Positions 6,854 to 16,397 are shown, numbered from the stretch's first letter. The stretch is 33,669 nucleotides of DNA from Acidobacteriaceae bacterium (GCA_903970215.1 CAJCHX010000382.1:1-33669); one strand, 5' to 3'. The notes: a model not told the origin generated them from the letters alone. Translations and numbers: made by a program.

Positions 6854-7915
6854 CTACGCCAACCTGAGGCTGCTGTGCAGGAACGGACTGCAGGTTTTCA
6901 GGGTCTTCTGGACAGGGCTCGTCTCGAGCGTGCGGATGGAGTCCAGCGTGCTGAGACTATGGGCCAGGTAGTCATGCAGTTCAGCGGGAGTCCTGCACAA
7001 GACGAGGGCCACCAGGTTGGTCGGGCCGGTGGTAGAGGCCAGGAAGGCTAGTTCCCTGTGTTGGATCAGGGTTCTCGCTACCTGGTCCAGGTGCGCGGGG
7101 GCGACCGACATCCACAGCAGGGCTTGCGTTGTTATGCCGTATACTTCCGCACCGATCTCGACGTCAAAGGTGAGAATGCCGCCCGCCCGCAAAGCAGCGA
7201 GTCGGCGCGTAACGGTCGACGATGACAGGCCGGTCTCGGCGGCGAGGTCTGTGTAGCTGATTCGGCCGTTACGCTGCAACGTGGCCAGCAGGTGCCAGTC
7301 CGTCTGGGTCAGGGACGTGAGGGGCTCGTGTTCCTCAGCGCCATCTGACGAGTGGAATGCTTGGTGGAGTTCCTCCTGCTGCCCGTCGGTGAGAGCGGTC
7401 GTGTGCCCCTGCCATGCGGTGGGACCGCCTAGATAGGCATGCAGCAGGCGGTGCGCCGACACCTCGGTGATGCTGACCGCGCGAGGAATCTCGTGGAACA
7501 GCAGCGAATGGTGCGCCGCAGAGTCCGTGACCGTGACGAAGCAGATTTCGTTTCCCCCGGACATGCGCCGTACCCATGTGGTGTCGTCACGCCGAGCCAG
7601 GCTCTCCGCCACACGCTGAGCGGTGTTCGGGCTGGCCGTGAGTCTCAGAATCCATTTCTCGCCTGACGACCGACGCGGGTTCACCACCCCGACAACGCGA
7701 AGCGACATCTCGCTGCTCAGCCGCCGGTAGCGACGGGCGACGGTCTGCGTGGAGACGTCCAGAACCTCGGCGATCCGGCTGAACGGCACCCGACCGTCTA
7801 TACGCAGGGCATGAATAATGCACTGGTCCAGTTCATCGACTCTGGAGACCACTGTCTCAGCAAAATGGCCCTCTGGCCGCCTCGGGCCGGGGACGCTCAG
7901 TAAGGTTTGCGACAC
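6854..7915 (-). CDS. Lrp/AsnC regulator with two tandem AsnC modules
   Basis: 353 residues, about twice the usual Lrp length. Module 1 has a helix-turn-helix at about 27-66 (VDELDQCIIHALRIDGRVPF, IAEVLDVSTQTVARRYRRL) and a ligand-binding RAM-like half. Module 2 repeats the pattern from about residue 201 (LTQTDWHLLATLQRNGRISY, LAAETGLSSSTVTRRLAAL), followed by a second effector half. Both HTHs look intact. Lrp proteins bind DNA as oligomers and respond to amino acids or other small molecules. It lies immediately downstream of the phenazine operon and is transcribed separately, with its own TATAAT box, so it is the best candidate pathway regulator in the window. The effector is unknown. Confidence 0.85.
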   Translation of the reverse strand: MSQTLLSVPGPRRPEGHFAETVVSRVDELDQCIIHALRIDGRVPFSRIAEVLDVSTQTVARRYRRLSSEMSLRVVGVVNPRRSSGEKWILRLTASPNTAQRVAESLARRDDTTWVRRMSGGNEICFVTVTDSAAHHSLLFHEIPRAVSITEVSAHRLLHAYLGGPTAWQGHTTALTDGQQEELHQAFHSSDGAEEHEPLTSLTQTDWHLLATLQRNGRISYTDLAAETGLSSSTVTRRLAALRAGGILTFDVEIGAEVYGITTQALLWMSVAPAHLDQVARTLIQHRELAFLASTTGPTNLVALVLCRTPAELHDYLAHSLSTLDSIRTLETSPVQKTLKTCSPFLHSSLRLA

Positions 7916-7931
7916 CCGTTTTCCTAGTTCC

Positions 7932-7966
7932 CGCTAATAGCGATTGTCTGGGTTGGAACGATTATA
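7932..7966 (-). promoter_or_regulatory. Promoter of the Lrp-type regulator gene
   Basis: On the minus strand a perfect TATAAT lies at 7966-7961, about 45 bases before ATG 7915. A small palindrome CGCTAATAGCG (7932-7942) sits between it and the start codon, where an autoregulatory site could be. No good -35 hexamer is visible. The rest of 7967-8159 shows nothing else. Confidence 0.4.
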
Positions 7967-8159
7967 GCAGTGCTTATTAATTGGTGTTCTGCGAAGTCCG
8001 CTCCCGCCAGGCCGAGACCAGCGGGGTGTTGCCGTACGAAGCGGTGCTCGACCGACTCGTACAGCGCCCGAGCTTCTTTGCTGCGGGTGGTCGGGCCTCT
8101 GTGCTGTCTTCAACTGAGAGCTGCACCTCCTATAGGAACGGCAGAGAACCTGTGACGGT

Positions 8160-9542
8160 TCACATCGTCGACGTGGCGATGCCTTTGCTCCACATGAGGA
8201 AGTCGCCGAGGAACCCGTCGTGGGGGACCCCGGTCGCCATCCAGTAGGTATGCCGGTCGCCGAGGTAGACATTGCGGATCGTCGGCTCGTCCACCAGGCG
8301 GCCCACCAGCTCGCCGTCCCGAGTAAGTACGGTGAGTACCAACGTGTCGCGCAATGGTGCTACATCGGCGGTGCGTGTCCAGGGGGCGACCCAGACACAG
8401 GGGAACGGCAGCTCGATGCCGATCTGCGGGGCGGTGGGGTCGCCCACCTCGAACACGGCCGGACGGAGGGCCGCACTGCCGTCGCCGAGCTCGTCGACGA
8501 CGCCGTCGCCGCCGAGCCAGGCCCGCGTGCCTGTCGCAGTCTTCAGGAGGTAGCTCTCAATCGCCCGGGCGGCTCGCACCTGCTGAATCGGGAGGATCGC
8601 CTTGGGGTGCTCTGGAGGCAGGCTGGGTATCACTGCCAGTCGCTCGGCGATGGCCTCGGCGAGTGGCCCTGGGTCGCCCTCGATGAGCACGGCACTGGTG
8701 TTCACGCAGCCGGTGCCTCCGTGGTCGGCCGCCGACTCGACGATAACGTCCAGGTGCCGCCGCCAGTCGGTGTCAGCGGTGATGAGGATTTTCGACCGCC
8801 CCGGTCCTTGCGGTAACACCTGGCTGCCTCGGTACTTCTCCACGACGTCGGCGCCGCCGTAGACCATCCCCAGGTCCGCGCCGGTTAACACCGCGTCGGC
8901 ACCGACGTGGTCGGTGGGCAGCAATACCACGTGGTCGGCCGGGAATCCGGCGGTGCGCAGCGCGGTGATCAGCCGATACGGGGTGAACGGATCCCGACTG
9001 GACGGGCGGACCGCAACCCGGTAGCCCAACGCGAGCGCCTCCGGCCAGATGGCGTGGGTGCCCGGATGGTTTCCTGCCGCATGGACCGCGAACACCGACC
9101 CACGCCGGACCCAGACAGCTCCCCCGGTTCGCGTGGAAGGATCCCGCCAGTCCGTCGACGCTCCCATGGGACGGGCTTGGTGAGCGCTGTCGAAGGCGTT
9201 TGCCACCCGCTGCGCCACTGTGCCGTTCGCCTCCCGCACCGACGAGATCGGCACCCCGCCGGCCCGGCTGACTGCGTGCTGGTAGTCCGCAGGGGAAAGC
9301 CCGCCGATGGTGGCGTGCTCGAACAATTCAGCTGCCTCCGCCAGTAGGGCAGCTCGGTCTGCCGCCGGCAGCGTCTCGGCACGGTGCAGCGCGGCCATCG
9401 CTCGATGGACGAACAGCGGCGGGACCAGGCTCACCTCGGCGAGGCCGGCACCGCTGACATCGGTGACCGACAGCCGGTTCGCCGCCCGGAACTCACCGGA
9501 CGGCCCCAGTGCTGGAATTTCGATCGGGGCACAGCCGATCAT
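8160..9542 (-). CDS. LuxC/EhpG-like acyl reductase (phenazine carboxylate reduction)
   Basis: 460 residues with the aldehyde-dehydrogenase-like fold of LuxC acyl-CoA reductases. The probable catalytic cysteine is Cys279 in HGGTGCVNTSAV; the nucleotide-binding part includes VFAVHAAGNHPGTH (150-163) and the middle has LGMVYGGADVVEKYRG. Its start overlaps the stop of the EhpF-like gene (TGATG), so the two are translationally coupled. In Pantoea, EhpF and EhpG are proposed to convert phenazine-1,6-dicarboxylate to the 6-formyl compound via an adenylate. By homology and position this protein should do the NAD(P)H-dependent reduction step. Substrate identity here is inference; a fatty-acyl substrate is the alternative. 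Confidence 0.8.
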   Translation of the reverse strand: MIGCAPIEIPALGPSGEFRAANRLSVTDVSGAGLAEVSLVPPLFVHRAMAALHRAETLPAADRAALLAEAAELFEHATIGGLSPADYQHAVSRAGGVPISSVREANGTVAQRVANAFDSAHQARPMGASTDWRDPSTRTGGAVWVRRGSVFAVHAAGNHPGTHAIWPEALALGYRVAVRPSSRDPFTPYRLITALRTAGFPADHVVLLPTDHVGADAVLTGADLGMVYGGADVVEKYRGSQVLPQGPGRSKILITADTDWRRHLDVIVESAADHGGTGCVNTSAVLIEGDPGPLAEAIAERLAVIPSLPPEHPKAILPIQQVRAARAIESYLLKTATGTRAWLGGDGVVDELGDGSAALRPAVFEVGDPTAPQIGIELPFPCVWVAPWTRTADVAPLRDTLVLTVLTRDGELVGRLVDEPTIRNVYLGDRHTYWMATGVPHDGFLGDFLMWSKGIATSTM

Positions 9543-10642
9543 CAGTACACACCCTCGATGACGGCCTCGTCCTCGAAGGTTGCGACCGGCGCGATGTCAG
9601 CCACCGAGTCGCCGACGGCGCCCATGACGGTCGTCATCCGGGTGGCCAGATCCCGTTCGAGGTTGTTGGGGAGAAGAAAGGACTTGCTCACGTGGTTGAC
9701 GACAACCTGGCCGCGCTGCCCGTACGGCACGGGCTCGCCCGTCGTCGCGTCGACGACAGTGAAGGTGATGTATGGCGAGAAGGCGTCGAAGACGCACGGC
9801 GAGCCGCTGTCCAGGCCCACGCGTTCACCTGCGACGCCGATCATCATCGTGCTGCCGTACTCACCGCATATCGCCGTGTCCGGGAAGATCTCGTTCTTGA
9901 ACAGATTGCGGGAGTCCGGGTCCATCTGTGTCCCGCCCCAACGGATTGCCCTGACCTTGGAGTTCACCAAGTCGACCAGCGCGTCGTCGCGGGCGATGCG
10001 CTCGAGCAGCGGAGGGGTGATCGTAAGTAGGCCGACATCCTGGGTGCGCAGCACGTCGACAGCTTGGTCGATGACATGCCCGGCATAGGCGTCCGCGTCG
10101 TCGAACCGCTTGTCGGCGATGAGCTTCTTGACCCAGCGTGGATCCAGGTCGACCGAAAAGCCGTGCGTGCCATGCGTGCGGGCGTGCCGATCGAACAGCG
10201 CGGCGACGACATGGGGACCGGTCGGGATGATACCCAGCCAGTTCACGCCGCGCGGGACTCCGTGCCGGTCCAGACGCGCGTTACTCCAGGACACCATGCG
10301 CTCCAGCCAGTCCCTCATCACCACGACCCTCTTCGGGATGCCCGTGGTGCCGCCGCTCTCGTAGAACCCGATCACATCCGGCACCTTCCCGTAGCCCTTC
10401 GGAATCAGGTCCTCGGCCCGGGCCTCGCGAAGCTCGGGGGCGACGTTCGGGAACAGCCGCAAGTCCGCGTGGGTACGCACGTCGGCTCGCGGGTCGAACC
10501 CGAGCGTCTTCGCCCGCTCCAGCCAGAACGCGCAGCCGGTCTCAGCGTTGAAGTGCCATTCCATCGCCGCCCGAATGAACTCGTCTGGGTCGGGCGCGAC
10601 ATCGAAGGGGAGATCCAAGATCTCCTCGGTCACATTGATCAT
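9542..10642 (-). CDS. EhpF/LuxE-like adenylating enzyme, truncated ANL fold
   Basis: 366 residues. The ANL-superfamily P-loop is GFYESGGTTGIPKRVVV (92-108), with later motifs IRWGGTQMDPDSR and CGEYGSTMMIGVAG. The length (about 41 kDa) matches EhpF of the D-alanylgriseoluteic acid pathway, described as an ANL enzyme lacking the C-terminal domain that normally handles CoA transfer. It is expected to adenylate a phenazine carboxylate and pass it to the coupled LuxC/EhpG-like reductase. It is the penultimate gene of the phenazine operon, 51 bases after phzG. The alternative is a LuxE-type acyl-protein synthetase acting on fatty acids. Confidence 0.8.
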   Translation of the reverse strand: MINVTEEILDLPFDVAPDPDEFIRAAMEWHFNAETGCAFWLERAKTLGFDPRADVRTHADLRLFPNVAPELREARAEDLIPKGYGKVPDVIGFYESGGTTGIPKRVVVMRDWLERMVSWSNARLDRHGVPRGVNWLGIIPTGPHVVAALFDRHARTHGTHGFSVDLDPRWVKKLIADKRFDDADAYAGHVIDQAVDVLRTQDVGLLTITPPLLERIARDDALVDLVNSKVRAIRWGGTQMDPDSRNLFKNEIFPDTAICGEYGSTMMIGVAGERVGLDSGSPCVFDAFSPYITFTVVDATTGEPVPYGQRGQVVVNHVSKSFLLPNNLERDLATRMTTVMGAVGDSVADIAPVATFEDEAVIEGVY

Positions 10643-10693
10643 CGGCTGTATTGCCTTTCTCGGTGTATCGATTGAGCCGGTTCTCGGTCGCTC

Positions 10694-11374
10694 TTAGGGC
10701 TGAAGTCGGCTTGTCTGCCAGCCGTCCGGACCGAGGTCGTACCGCAGGCGTCGGTGCAGACGATCGGACGCCGCGCACCAGAACTCGACCACCGCCGGCC
10801 GCAGGCAATAGCCGACGAAGGAATCCGGCCGCGGAAGCGCTCGGTTCAGCATCTCGAGCTCGAAGGCTTCGGCCCGCAGCGCGGCTACGTCAGCCAGGGG
10901 TGCGCTCTGATGACTGACGCTCGACATGGCGTGCAGCGGGATCGGCCGGGCCTCCCACAGCGCGTCGGACTCGCATTCCGGCACCGGCGTCACCGGACCG
11001 GACAGAATGAGTTGCTGGCCGGTCTCCCGCCAGTAGAGCAGCCCGGACGCCCAGCCTGTCGCGGCCATCTCACGGCCCTTCTGGCTGCCGCTGTGACTGG
11101 CGAAGACCAGTCCTTGATCGGTAATCGAGATGATCACCACGATGCGGTTGGAGGCGATGCCACGGACATCTGCGGTGGCCAGTGCCAATGCCCTCGGTTC
11201 GCGGACACCGCGCTCGACGGCTTCTTCCAGCCAGCTGCGCACCAGGTCCAGCGGGTGCGTCGGTGGCCGGTCGTACTCGGGGAAGTCGAGATCGACGACT
11301 CCCCCGAGTGACTCGAACCGGCTCGATGTCGAGCTCGTGCCTTCTAGTTTCGTATCGTACCGACCCGTGACCAT
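10694..11374 (-). CDS. phzG: PhzG, FMN-dependent phenazine-forming oxidase
   Basis: 226 residues from ATG 11374 (MVTGRYDTKLEG), chosen because AAGGAG (11386-11381) sits six bases upstream; the frame stays open much further but only antisense to phzF. The fold is that of pyridoxamine 5'-phosphate oxidases: LALATADVRGIASNRIVVI, LVFASHSGSQKGREMAATGW, and the C-terminus VVEFWCAASDRLHRRLRYD. PhzG oxidises the unstable tricyclic intermediates to phenazine carboxylates using FMN and oxygen. It follows phzF by 29 bases and precedes the EhpF-like gene. Confidence 0.92.
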   Translation of the reverse strand: MVTGRYDTKLEGTSSTSSRFESLGGVVDLDFPEYDRPPTHPLDLVRSWLEEAVERGVREPRALALATADVRGIASNRIVVIISITDQGLVFASHSGSQKGREMAATGWASGLLYWRETGQQLILSGPVTPVPECESDALWEARPIPLHAMSSVSHQSAPLADVAALRAEAFELEMLNRALPRPDSFVGYCLRPAVVEFWCAASDRLHRRLRYDLGPDGWQTSRLQP

Positions 11375-11403
11375 GCAGGGCTCCTTGTTGAATTCGGGTA
11401 CTA

Positions 11404-12237
11404 CTAGATGCAGAGAGTTCCGCGGGCGACCACGACGCCGTGGCCACTGACGTTCACGGCCGAGACCTGCCCGCCACCACCCCAGGCGATGGCCCGCATC
11501 AGCGAAGGACGTCCCAGTTCGATTCCCTGTTCGATCTCGATGTCCTGCTCCCATCCGGCCAGACCGTGTCTGGCTAGGTGGATCGCCAGCGGTCCGGCGG
11601 CGGAACCTGTCGCCGCGTCCTCGACCACCCCGTAGGCCGGCGAGAACATCCGGATTCGCCATCGCGCTCCGGCACCGGCGAAGCAATTGACCGCCATGTC
11701 CGGGAAGCGGGCCAAAGCCCGGTGGTCGGGGAACAGCGCGGAGAGCGCCGGAGTGTCCGGCAGTCCGACGAACACGTGCCGCGGGCCGTTCCGATATGCC
11801 TCCACCGGCGCGATCGAGGTCTCCACGCCGAGCGCCTCCAGCAGTTCGGGGCCGTGCTCGTACAGCTCCCAGCGGGGCAGCGGCTGCTCCATCCAGACCT
11901 CGGTGGCGCCGTCGTCGGTGTCGATCCGGAACGGGATGACACCAACTTCGGTCTCCAGTCGCAGCTTGTACTGGCCGAACCTCTCGGCGAGCGCCACGGC
12001 GGTGCCGAGCATCGGATGCCCGGCGAAAGGCAGCTCGTTGACCGGAGTGAAGATGCGGATGTGAGCGTCGCCGCCGCACTTCGGCGGCAGGACGAAAGTG
12101 GTTTCGGAGAGGTGCATCTCATTGGCGATGCGCTGCATCAGGCCGGTGGTGAGGTCCTCGCCGTCGAAGAACACCGCGACTGGATTGCCGTCGAGCGGCC
12201 GACGGGCGAACGAGTCGACGACCACATAATCGTGCAT
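11404..12237 (-). CDS. phzF: PhzF, DHHA isomerase
   Basis: 277 residues from ATG 12237 (MHDYVVVDSF), matching the roughly 278 of Pseudomonas PhzF. The upstream in-frame extension is rejected because it runs into the 97-aa gene's end. The catalytic glutamate is exactly Glu45 in MHLSETTFVL, and the C-terminal signature VVEDAATGSAAGPLAIHL carries the conserved Asp. PhzF converts trans-2,3-dihydro-3-hydroxyanthranilate to the ketone that dimerises to the phenazine skeleton. It lies 43 bases after the YdhR-like gene and 29 before phzG. Confidence 0.95.
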   Translation of the reverse strand: MHDYVVVDSFARRPLDGNPVAVFFDGEDLTTGLMQRIANEMHLSETTFVLPPKCGGDAHIRIFTPVNELPFAGHPMLGTAVALAERFGQYKLRLETEVGVIPFRIDTDDGATEVWMEQPLPRWELYEHGPELLEALGVETSIAPVEAYRNGPRHVFVGLPDTPALSALFPDHRALARFPDMAVNCFAGAGARWRIRMFSPAYGVVEDAATGSAAGPLAIHLARHGLAGWEQDIEIEQGIELGRPSLMRAIAWGGGGQVSAVNVSGHGVVVARGTLCI

Positions 12238-12280
12238 GCTGATTCCGCTCGGATTGCCGGTAATGGATGGTGGCCGAGGT

Positions 12281-12574
12281 TCACGAGTGATTCCCCTCGG
12301 CAGTGCCGACCACATCGAACCGAGTCCGGTGGGTCGGTGGGCGGCCGATCAGCTCCGCTGCCCGGTTCGGTGGCAGCAGCCGATCGGCGGGAACGTAAAG
12401 GTCCCACCACATCACGGCACCCCAACGGCGGTTCTCGCGGTCCGCGATCCAGAGCTTCACACGCAGGCCCTCGACCTCGTACCAGGCATCGATCGAGTTC
12501 CGCATATCCTGTTCGAGCGCCTCGATCGTCACGTCGGAATCAGTCAGGTCCCACCACGCGATGGTGACTGTCAT
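12281..12574 (-). CDS. YdhR-like dimeric alpha/beta-barrel protein within the phz operon
   Basis: 97 residues, [20 protein letters not shown] onward. The middle, EVEGLRVKLWIADRENRRWG with a following MWWDLY strand, fits the pattern of YdhR-type putative monooxygenases (GL.wK.Wi......G..yl). The C-terminus FDVVGTAEGN matches the last barrel strand. The ATG overlaps the phzE stop (TGATG), so translation is coupled to phzE. It is not part of the core phz set known from Pseudomonas. It could be a small oxygenase, a cyclisation helper or a protective protein; no catalytic residues can be assigned. Confidence 0.65.
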   Translation of the reverse strand: MTVTIAWWDLTDSDVTIEALEQDMRNSIDAWYEVEGLRVKLWIADRENRRWGAVMWWDLYVPADRLLPPNRAAELIGRPPTHRTRFDVVGTAEGNHS

Positions 12575-14448
12575 CAGTCGAGCACCCCCCGGATCGAATC
12601 CGCGATCAGGCGCGGCCCATCGACGGTGAGCACCGACTCCGCATGGAATTGCATCGACGCGAAACGCGGGCCGCGCAAGGCGTACACCTCGCCAGTCTCG
12701 GGGTTCTGGCTCACCTCGACCGGGCCGATGCCATCGACCTCGATCTTGTCCTGATCGCAGAAGGCTGCGAAGGTGTTGTAGAAACCGACCCGCTCGCGGA
12801 CGCCGAACAGATCGAGCTCCCGCGCTAGACCTTGGTTGGGCGGCTGCAGGCGACGTAGTTCGAGGCCGAGCCGGATGCTCAGTACCTGGTGACTCAGGCA
12901 CACAGCAAGCAGTGGCCGATGTGCCGCCAGTGCGGCATCCAGCGCCGACCGAAGGTGCGCGATCTTGGGGTGTGCGGCGATCTGCGGATCCCCAGGACCT
13001 GGACCCAGCACGATCAGGTCGTACCTGTCGATGTCGTAGGGCTCATCGAAGCGCCGCACCTCCACCGCTAGCCCGAGCGACTCGAGTTGCGCGGCCAGCA
13101 TCGCGGTGAAGGTGTCCTCGGCGTCGATGATCAGGGCCGACACACTCGGCAGCTTCGGCACTCCCGAGCAGAGCTGGTCGCGTTGCCCGATCCAGAAGTC
13201 GGAGACCCTCTCGTTCCGGCGCAGCAGCGCGGCACGAACCTCCGGGTGCGTCCCGAAACCGGTGGTGCCTGCCTGTGGCGGCTCCAACGCGTCGAGCAGG
13301 CTGGCGATCTTGGCTCGGGTCTCGGCTGCCTCGGCCGACGGGTCAGAGTGGCGGACCAGGGTTGCGCCGACGTCGATCCGCATCCGGCCGCCGACGTCGA
13401 TCTCGGCCGTGCGGATGAGGATCGAGGAGTCGAGCTGGCGATCACCCTGCGGGTTGCGGCCGATCAGGGCGACGACGCCACTGTAATAGCGGCGACCGTG
13501 CGGCTCGTACCGCGCGATCACTCGGGCGGCGCTCTCCAGCGGGCTACCTGTGACTGTGGGAGCGAACATCGTCTCCCGCAGGATCTCCCGCACGTCCATC
13601 TCGGTCTGGCCCTCGATCAGGTACTCGGTGTGCGCTAGTCGTTTCATCTCTTTAAGGTCCGGACCGACTATCCGACCGCCGTTAGGACAGATCCGCGACA
13701 TCATCTTCAGTTCCTCGTCGACCACCATGAACAGCTCGTCCGTCTCCTTGCCGTCGGCCAGGAAGTCCAGGACACCTTGGAGGGTGGGCCCGCTGCTCGG
13801 GTACCGATAAGTACCGCTGATCGGATTCATCACAGCGGTCCCGTCGCGCAGCGAGACATGCCGCTCGGGTGTCGCGCCGATCAGCGACCTCTTCCCGTCA
13901 TGGATGATGAAGGTCCAGTAGGCTCGCTGTTCTCGCTGTAGCAGCCGCCGGAAGAACGAGAGCGCGGCCTGCGACGTCCAATCGCTGATGTCTGCCAGGA
14001 AGGATCGTTTGATGACGAAGTTGGCACCCTCACCCCTGCCGATCTCGTCGCCTACGATCCGCCGAACCAGATCTGCGTAGGTGTCGTCGTCGAGATCGAA
14101 GTGTCCCCCGACCGGAACGGTCGGTGAATTCGGCAGGCGAGATAGCGCGACGGCGACCGGCACCTGGTCCTGGCTCCCGACGGTCATCACCAGCAGCGGG
14201 GTTCCGTCCTTCGGTGCATCGAATCCGCGCTCTGCCAGCTGCTGGTACGGCACGACCGCCAGGACATCCCAGCCCTCGGCATCGGCCGCGAGCGGGATCT
14301 CCGACAACGACTCAACCTCGCTCACCTCGCCCACCAGCACGTCGAGCATGCCCGCGACGCCACTCTCGGGCCGGCTGACGAGCGCGAAGGCGGGGGTCTG
14401 GGCCGTGAGGATCCGGCCGAGCAGATCACGGTCGGCGGGCGCCGTCAC
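12574..14448 (-). CDS. phzE: PhzE, ADIC synthase (chorismate amination)
   Basis: 624 residues from GTG 14448, which overlaps the phzD stop (GTGA); the longer frame upstream is antisense-like read-through inside phzD. The N-terminal chorismate-utilising domain has [37 protein letters not shown] and [20 protein letters not shown]. It is fused to a class I glutamine amidotransferase with VLGPGPGDP, nucleophile Cys517 in LAVCLSHQ, and His602/Glu604 in MQFHAES. The length compares with about 637 for Pseudomonas PhzE. It makes 2-amino-2-deoxyisochorismate from chorismate and glutamine, the committed step. Confidence 0.95.
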   Translation of the reverse strand: MTAPADRDLLGRILTAQTPAFALVSRPESGVAGMLDVLVGEVSEVESLSEIPLAADAEGWDVLAVVPYQQLAERGFDAPKDGTPLLVMTVGSQDQVPVAVALSRLPNSPTVPVGGHFDLDDDTYADLVRRIVGDEIGRGEGANFVIKRSFLADISDWTSQAALSFFRRLLQREQRAYWTFIIHDGKRSLIGATPERHVSLRDGTAVMNPISGTYRYPSSGPTLQGVLDFLADGKETDELFMVVDEELKMMSRICPNGGRIVGPDLKEMKRLAHTEYLIEGQTEMDVREILRETMFAPTVTGSPLESAARVIARYEPHGRRYYSGVVALIGRNPQGDRQLDSSILIRTAEIDVGGRMRIDVGATLVRHSDPSAEAAETRAKIASLLDALEPPQAGTTGFGTHPEVRAALLRRNERVSDFWIGQRDQLCSGVPKLPSVSALIIDAEDTFTAMLAAQLESLGLAVEVRRFDEPYDIDRYDLIVLGPGPGDPQIAAHPKIAHLRSALDAALAAHRPLLAVCLSHQVLSIRLGLELRRLQPPNQGLARELDLFGVRERVGFYNTFAAFCDQDKIEVDGIGPVEVSQNPETGEVYALRGPRFASMQFHAESVLTVDGPRLIADSIRGVLD

Positions 14449-15068
14449 TGGAGCACGTCTTCGGTCAGGACCACCATCGCGCAGCACAGAGCCGCATACG
14501 CGAGTGTGTGGTGGTGGTCTGCTTCGGTGAAGTCGCCGACAGCATCGGCGACCAGGAACGGCTGGATGTCGTGGCTGAACGCATCCAGCGCCGTTGTCAG
14601 CACGCCGACATGCGCGTACACGCCGGACAGGATGAGCTGGTCGCGACCGGCCGAACGCATCCGCGCCAACAGATCGGAGTTGTGGAACGCGCTGTAGCGC
14701 CACTTGGTCAGCGACCAGTCGGAAGCGGCCGGTGCCAGCTCGGGGACCACCGCGCGCTCGTTGGGTTCGGTGCTCATGCCGGGTCCCCAGAAGTCCTTCA
14801 GCAGTCCCCGCTGTTGGTCGGTCATCCGCCCGGGTTGTGCCGTGTAGGCGACTGGCACGTCGAGGACGTCGCACTGCTTGCGCAGCAGTGCGACGTTGTG
14901 TACCAGTTCGTTACGCAACGGCGACGCCAGCGGCTTCAGGAAGAAGCTCTGCATGTCATGCACCAGGAACACGGCGCGTTCCGGATCGACGGTCCACTGC
15001 GCGACATTGGCGGGCAGCGTTGCTCGGGTCGGCATCGGATACGAGGGGATCCGTGGGATTTCAGCCAT
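14445..15068 (-). CDS. phzD: PhzD, ADIC hydrolase (isochorismatase family)
   Basis: 207 residues, [19 protein letters not shown], the usual PhzD length. The catalytic residues fall at the canonical positions: Asp38 in [10 protein letters not shown] and Lys122 in LTKWRYSAF. The SGVYAHVG segment has Tyr where cysteine-dependent relatives have Cys, as expected for a hydrolase acting without a nucleophile. It cleaves pyruvate from ADIC to give trans-2,3-dihydro-3-hydroxyanthranilate. A good Shine-Dalgarno (AAGGAG) precedes ATG 15068. It is 18 bases after phzC and overlaps phzE by four bases. Confidence 0.95.
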   Translation of the reverse strand: MAEIPRIPSYPMPTRATLPANVAQWTVDPERAVFLVHDMQSFFLKPLASPLRNELVHNVALLRKQCDVLDVPVAYTAQPGRMTDQQRGLLKDFWGPGMSTEPNERAVVPELAPAASDWSLTKWRYSAFHNSDLLARMRSAGRDQLILSGVYAHVGVLTTALDAFSHDIQPFLVADAVGDFTEADHHHTLAYAALCCAMVVLTEDVLQ

Positions 15069-15086
15069 CGGGATACTCCTTCCTTC

Positions 15087-16397
15087 TCAGTTGTGGGTCT
15101 CTCCGCTCGGCACGGCAAGGGCCGCACCGACTCGATCCGCTGCTGTCGTCCACGCGCCAACCACGTCCGCGGCCTGGTCGGCGTTGAGCCGGGGGTCACA
15201 CAGACTCGTCCAGCGCCCGGAACCCCGCTGGGCCTCGAACGTGTCGGCGACGCATTCGAGCACGTCGTCCGGGGTCGTCTCGAGGTGCAAGCCGCCGGCC
15301 ACCCCGCCCGCCAGTTCGACCGCACGCCGGAAGGCGCGCACTTCCCTGATGATGGTGGTCAGGTACCTGGTCTTGCGCCCCTCAGGGGTAACGGTGTTGT
15401 TGCCGTGCATCGGGTCACAGAGCCAGATCACCGGGTGGCCGGCGGACCTCACGGCCGTCACGAGCCCGGGCAACTTGGTGGCGACGGTGTCGGCGCCCAT
15501 CCGGGAGATGAGGGTGAGCCGACCGGGTTCCCTGTTCGGATCCAGGAGATCGCATAGCAGGGTGATTTCACCGGCGCTCATGCTCGGGCCGACTTTGCAG
15601 GAGACCGGGTTGGACACCTGCGCGAGCAAGGCAAGATGCGGACCGTGCAGCTGACGGGTCCGCTCGCCGATCCAGGGCCAATGGGTGGAACTTAGCCAGA
15701 GCCTGCCATCGGAATGCTTCCGCACCAGGGGCTGCTCATAGTCCAACAGCAGAGCCTCGTGACTGGTCCACACGGTCGGCCGACTCGACTCTGCTCCGTC
15801 CGGTCGCCAACCCAGCCGCGCCATGATCTCTCCGGCCGCGCTGAAGCCGGAGAGCAGCCGCAACGGGTCGGGACGACGGCTCTCGAGATCTGGCTCGGGG
15901 CCGTTGATGAGCTGGCCGCGGAAAATCGGCAGCTTCACTCCGTCGATCGACTCTGTGTCCTTTGACCGGGGCTTAGCGAATTGCCCGGCGATCCGCCCGA
16001 CCCGCAGCACAGGTATCCCCGCGGCATGCTCCAGCACGTCGGCGAGCCGTTCGAGCAGTTCGGTCTTGGCCGCGACGTGTTCTGCGGTGCGTTCCGCCGG
16101 ATCCTCCGCACAGTCTCCGACTTGCAGCACCAGCAGTTCGCCGCGGGCAGCATCGGAGAGTCGGCGGTGAAGCCTGTCGACGTCGGCGAGTTGGACCAGC
16201 GGGGTGCACGACGCCAGGAGTTCGCGCGTCAACCGGATCTGCTCCGGGTTCTCCCAGATCGGCTGTTGGGGGGCCGCCCAGCGGATCTCCAGGCCGAGGA
16301 TGTCCCCGATCGACTGATTCTCTCTCTTGGTTGGTGCGCCGCGGATTCTGTCGCGTATTGTTACTCGATCGATGTGAGTGTTCCGCTGCGGAGTCAT
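15087..16397 (-). CDS. phzC: PhzC, class II (plant-type) DAHP synthase
   Basis: 436 residues. Class II DAHP synthase signatures are present in order: VLQVGDCAED with a metal-ligand Cys, RVGRIAGQFAKPRS, THWPWIGERTRQ, NPVSCKVGPSMS, LISRMGADTV, VIWLCDPMHGNN and GGLHLETTPDDV. It condenses phosphoenolpyruvate and erythrose-4-phosphate, boosting shikimate flux to chorismate for the pathway. ATG 16397 overlaps the phzB stop (ATGA). The N-terminus is short, lacking the long regulatory extension of primary-metabolism enzymes, which may mean relaxed feedback inhibition (inference). Confidence 0.93.
   Translation of the reverse strand: MTPQRNTHIDRVTIRDRIRGAPTKRENQSIGDILGLEIRWAAPQQPIWENPEQIRLTRELLASCTPLVQLADVDRLHRRLSDAARGELLVLQVGDCAEDPAERTAEHVAAKTELLERLADVLEHAAGIPVLRVGRIAGQFAKPRSKDTESIDGVKLPIFRGQLINGPEPDLESRRPDPLRLLSGFSAAGEIMARLGWRPDGAESSRPTVWTSHEALLLDYEQPLVRKHSDGRLWLSSTHWPWIGERTRQLHGPHLALLAQVSNPVSCKVGPSMSAGEITLLCDLLDPNREPGRLTLISRMGADTVATKLPGLVTAVRSAGHPVIWLCDPMHGNNTVTPEGRKTRYLTTIIREVRAFRRAVELAGGVAGGLHLETTPDDVLECVADTFEAQRGSGRWTSLCDPRLNADQAADVVGAWTTAADRVGAALAVPSGETHN

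Noticed and set aside
10694-12079. A single 461-codon minus-strand frame covering phzG and beyond
   Set aside because: The upstream 235 codons are Arg/Gly/Ala-rich, antisense-type sequence out of phase with phzF on the same strand. A strong AAGGAG plus ATG at 11374 gives a normal-length PhzG.
12574-14874. A 766-codon form of PhzE
   Set aside because: The first 142 codons lie inside phzD in another frame and have no PhzE similarity. The GTG at 14448 overlaps the phzD stop and gives the expected 624 residues.
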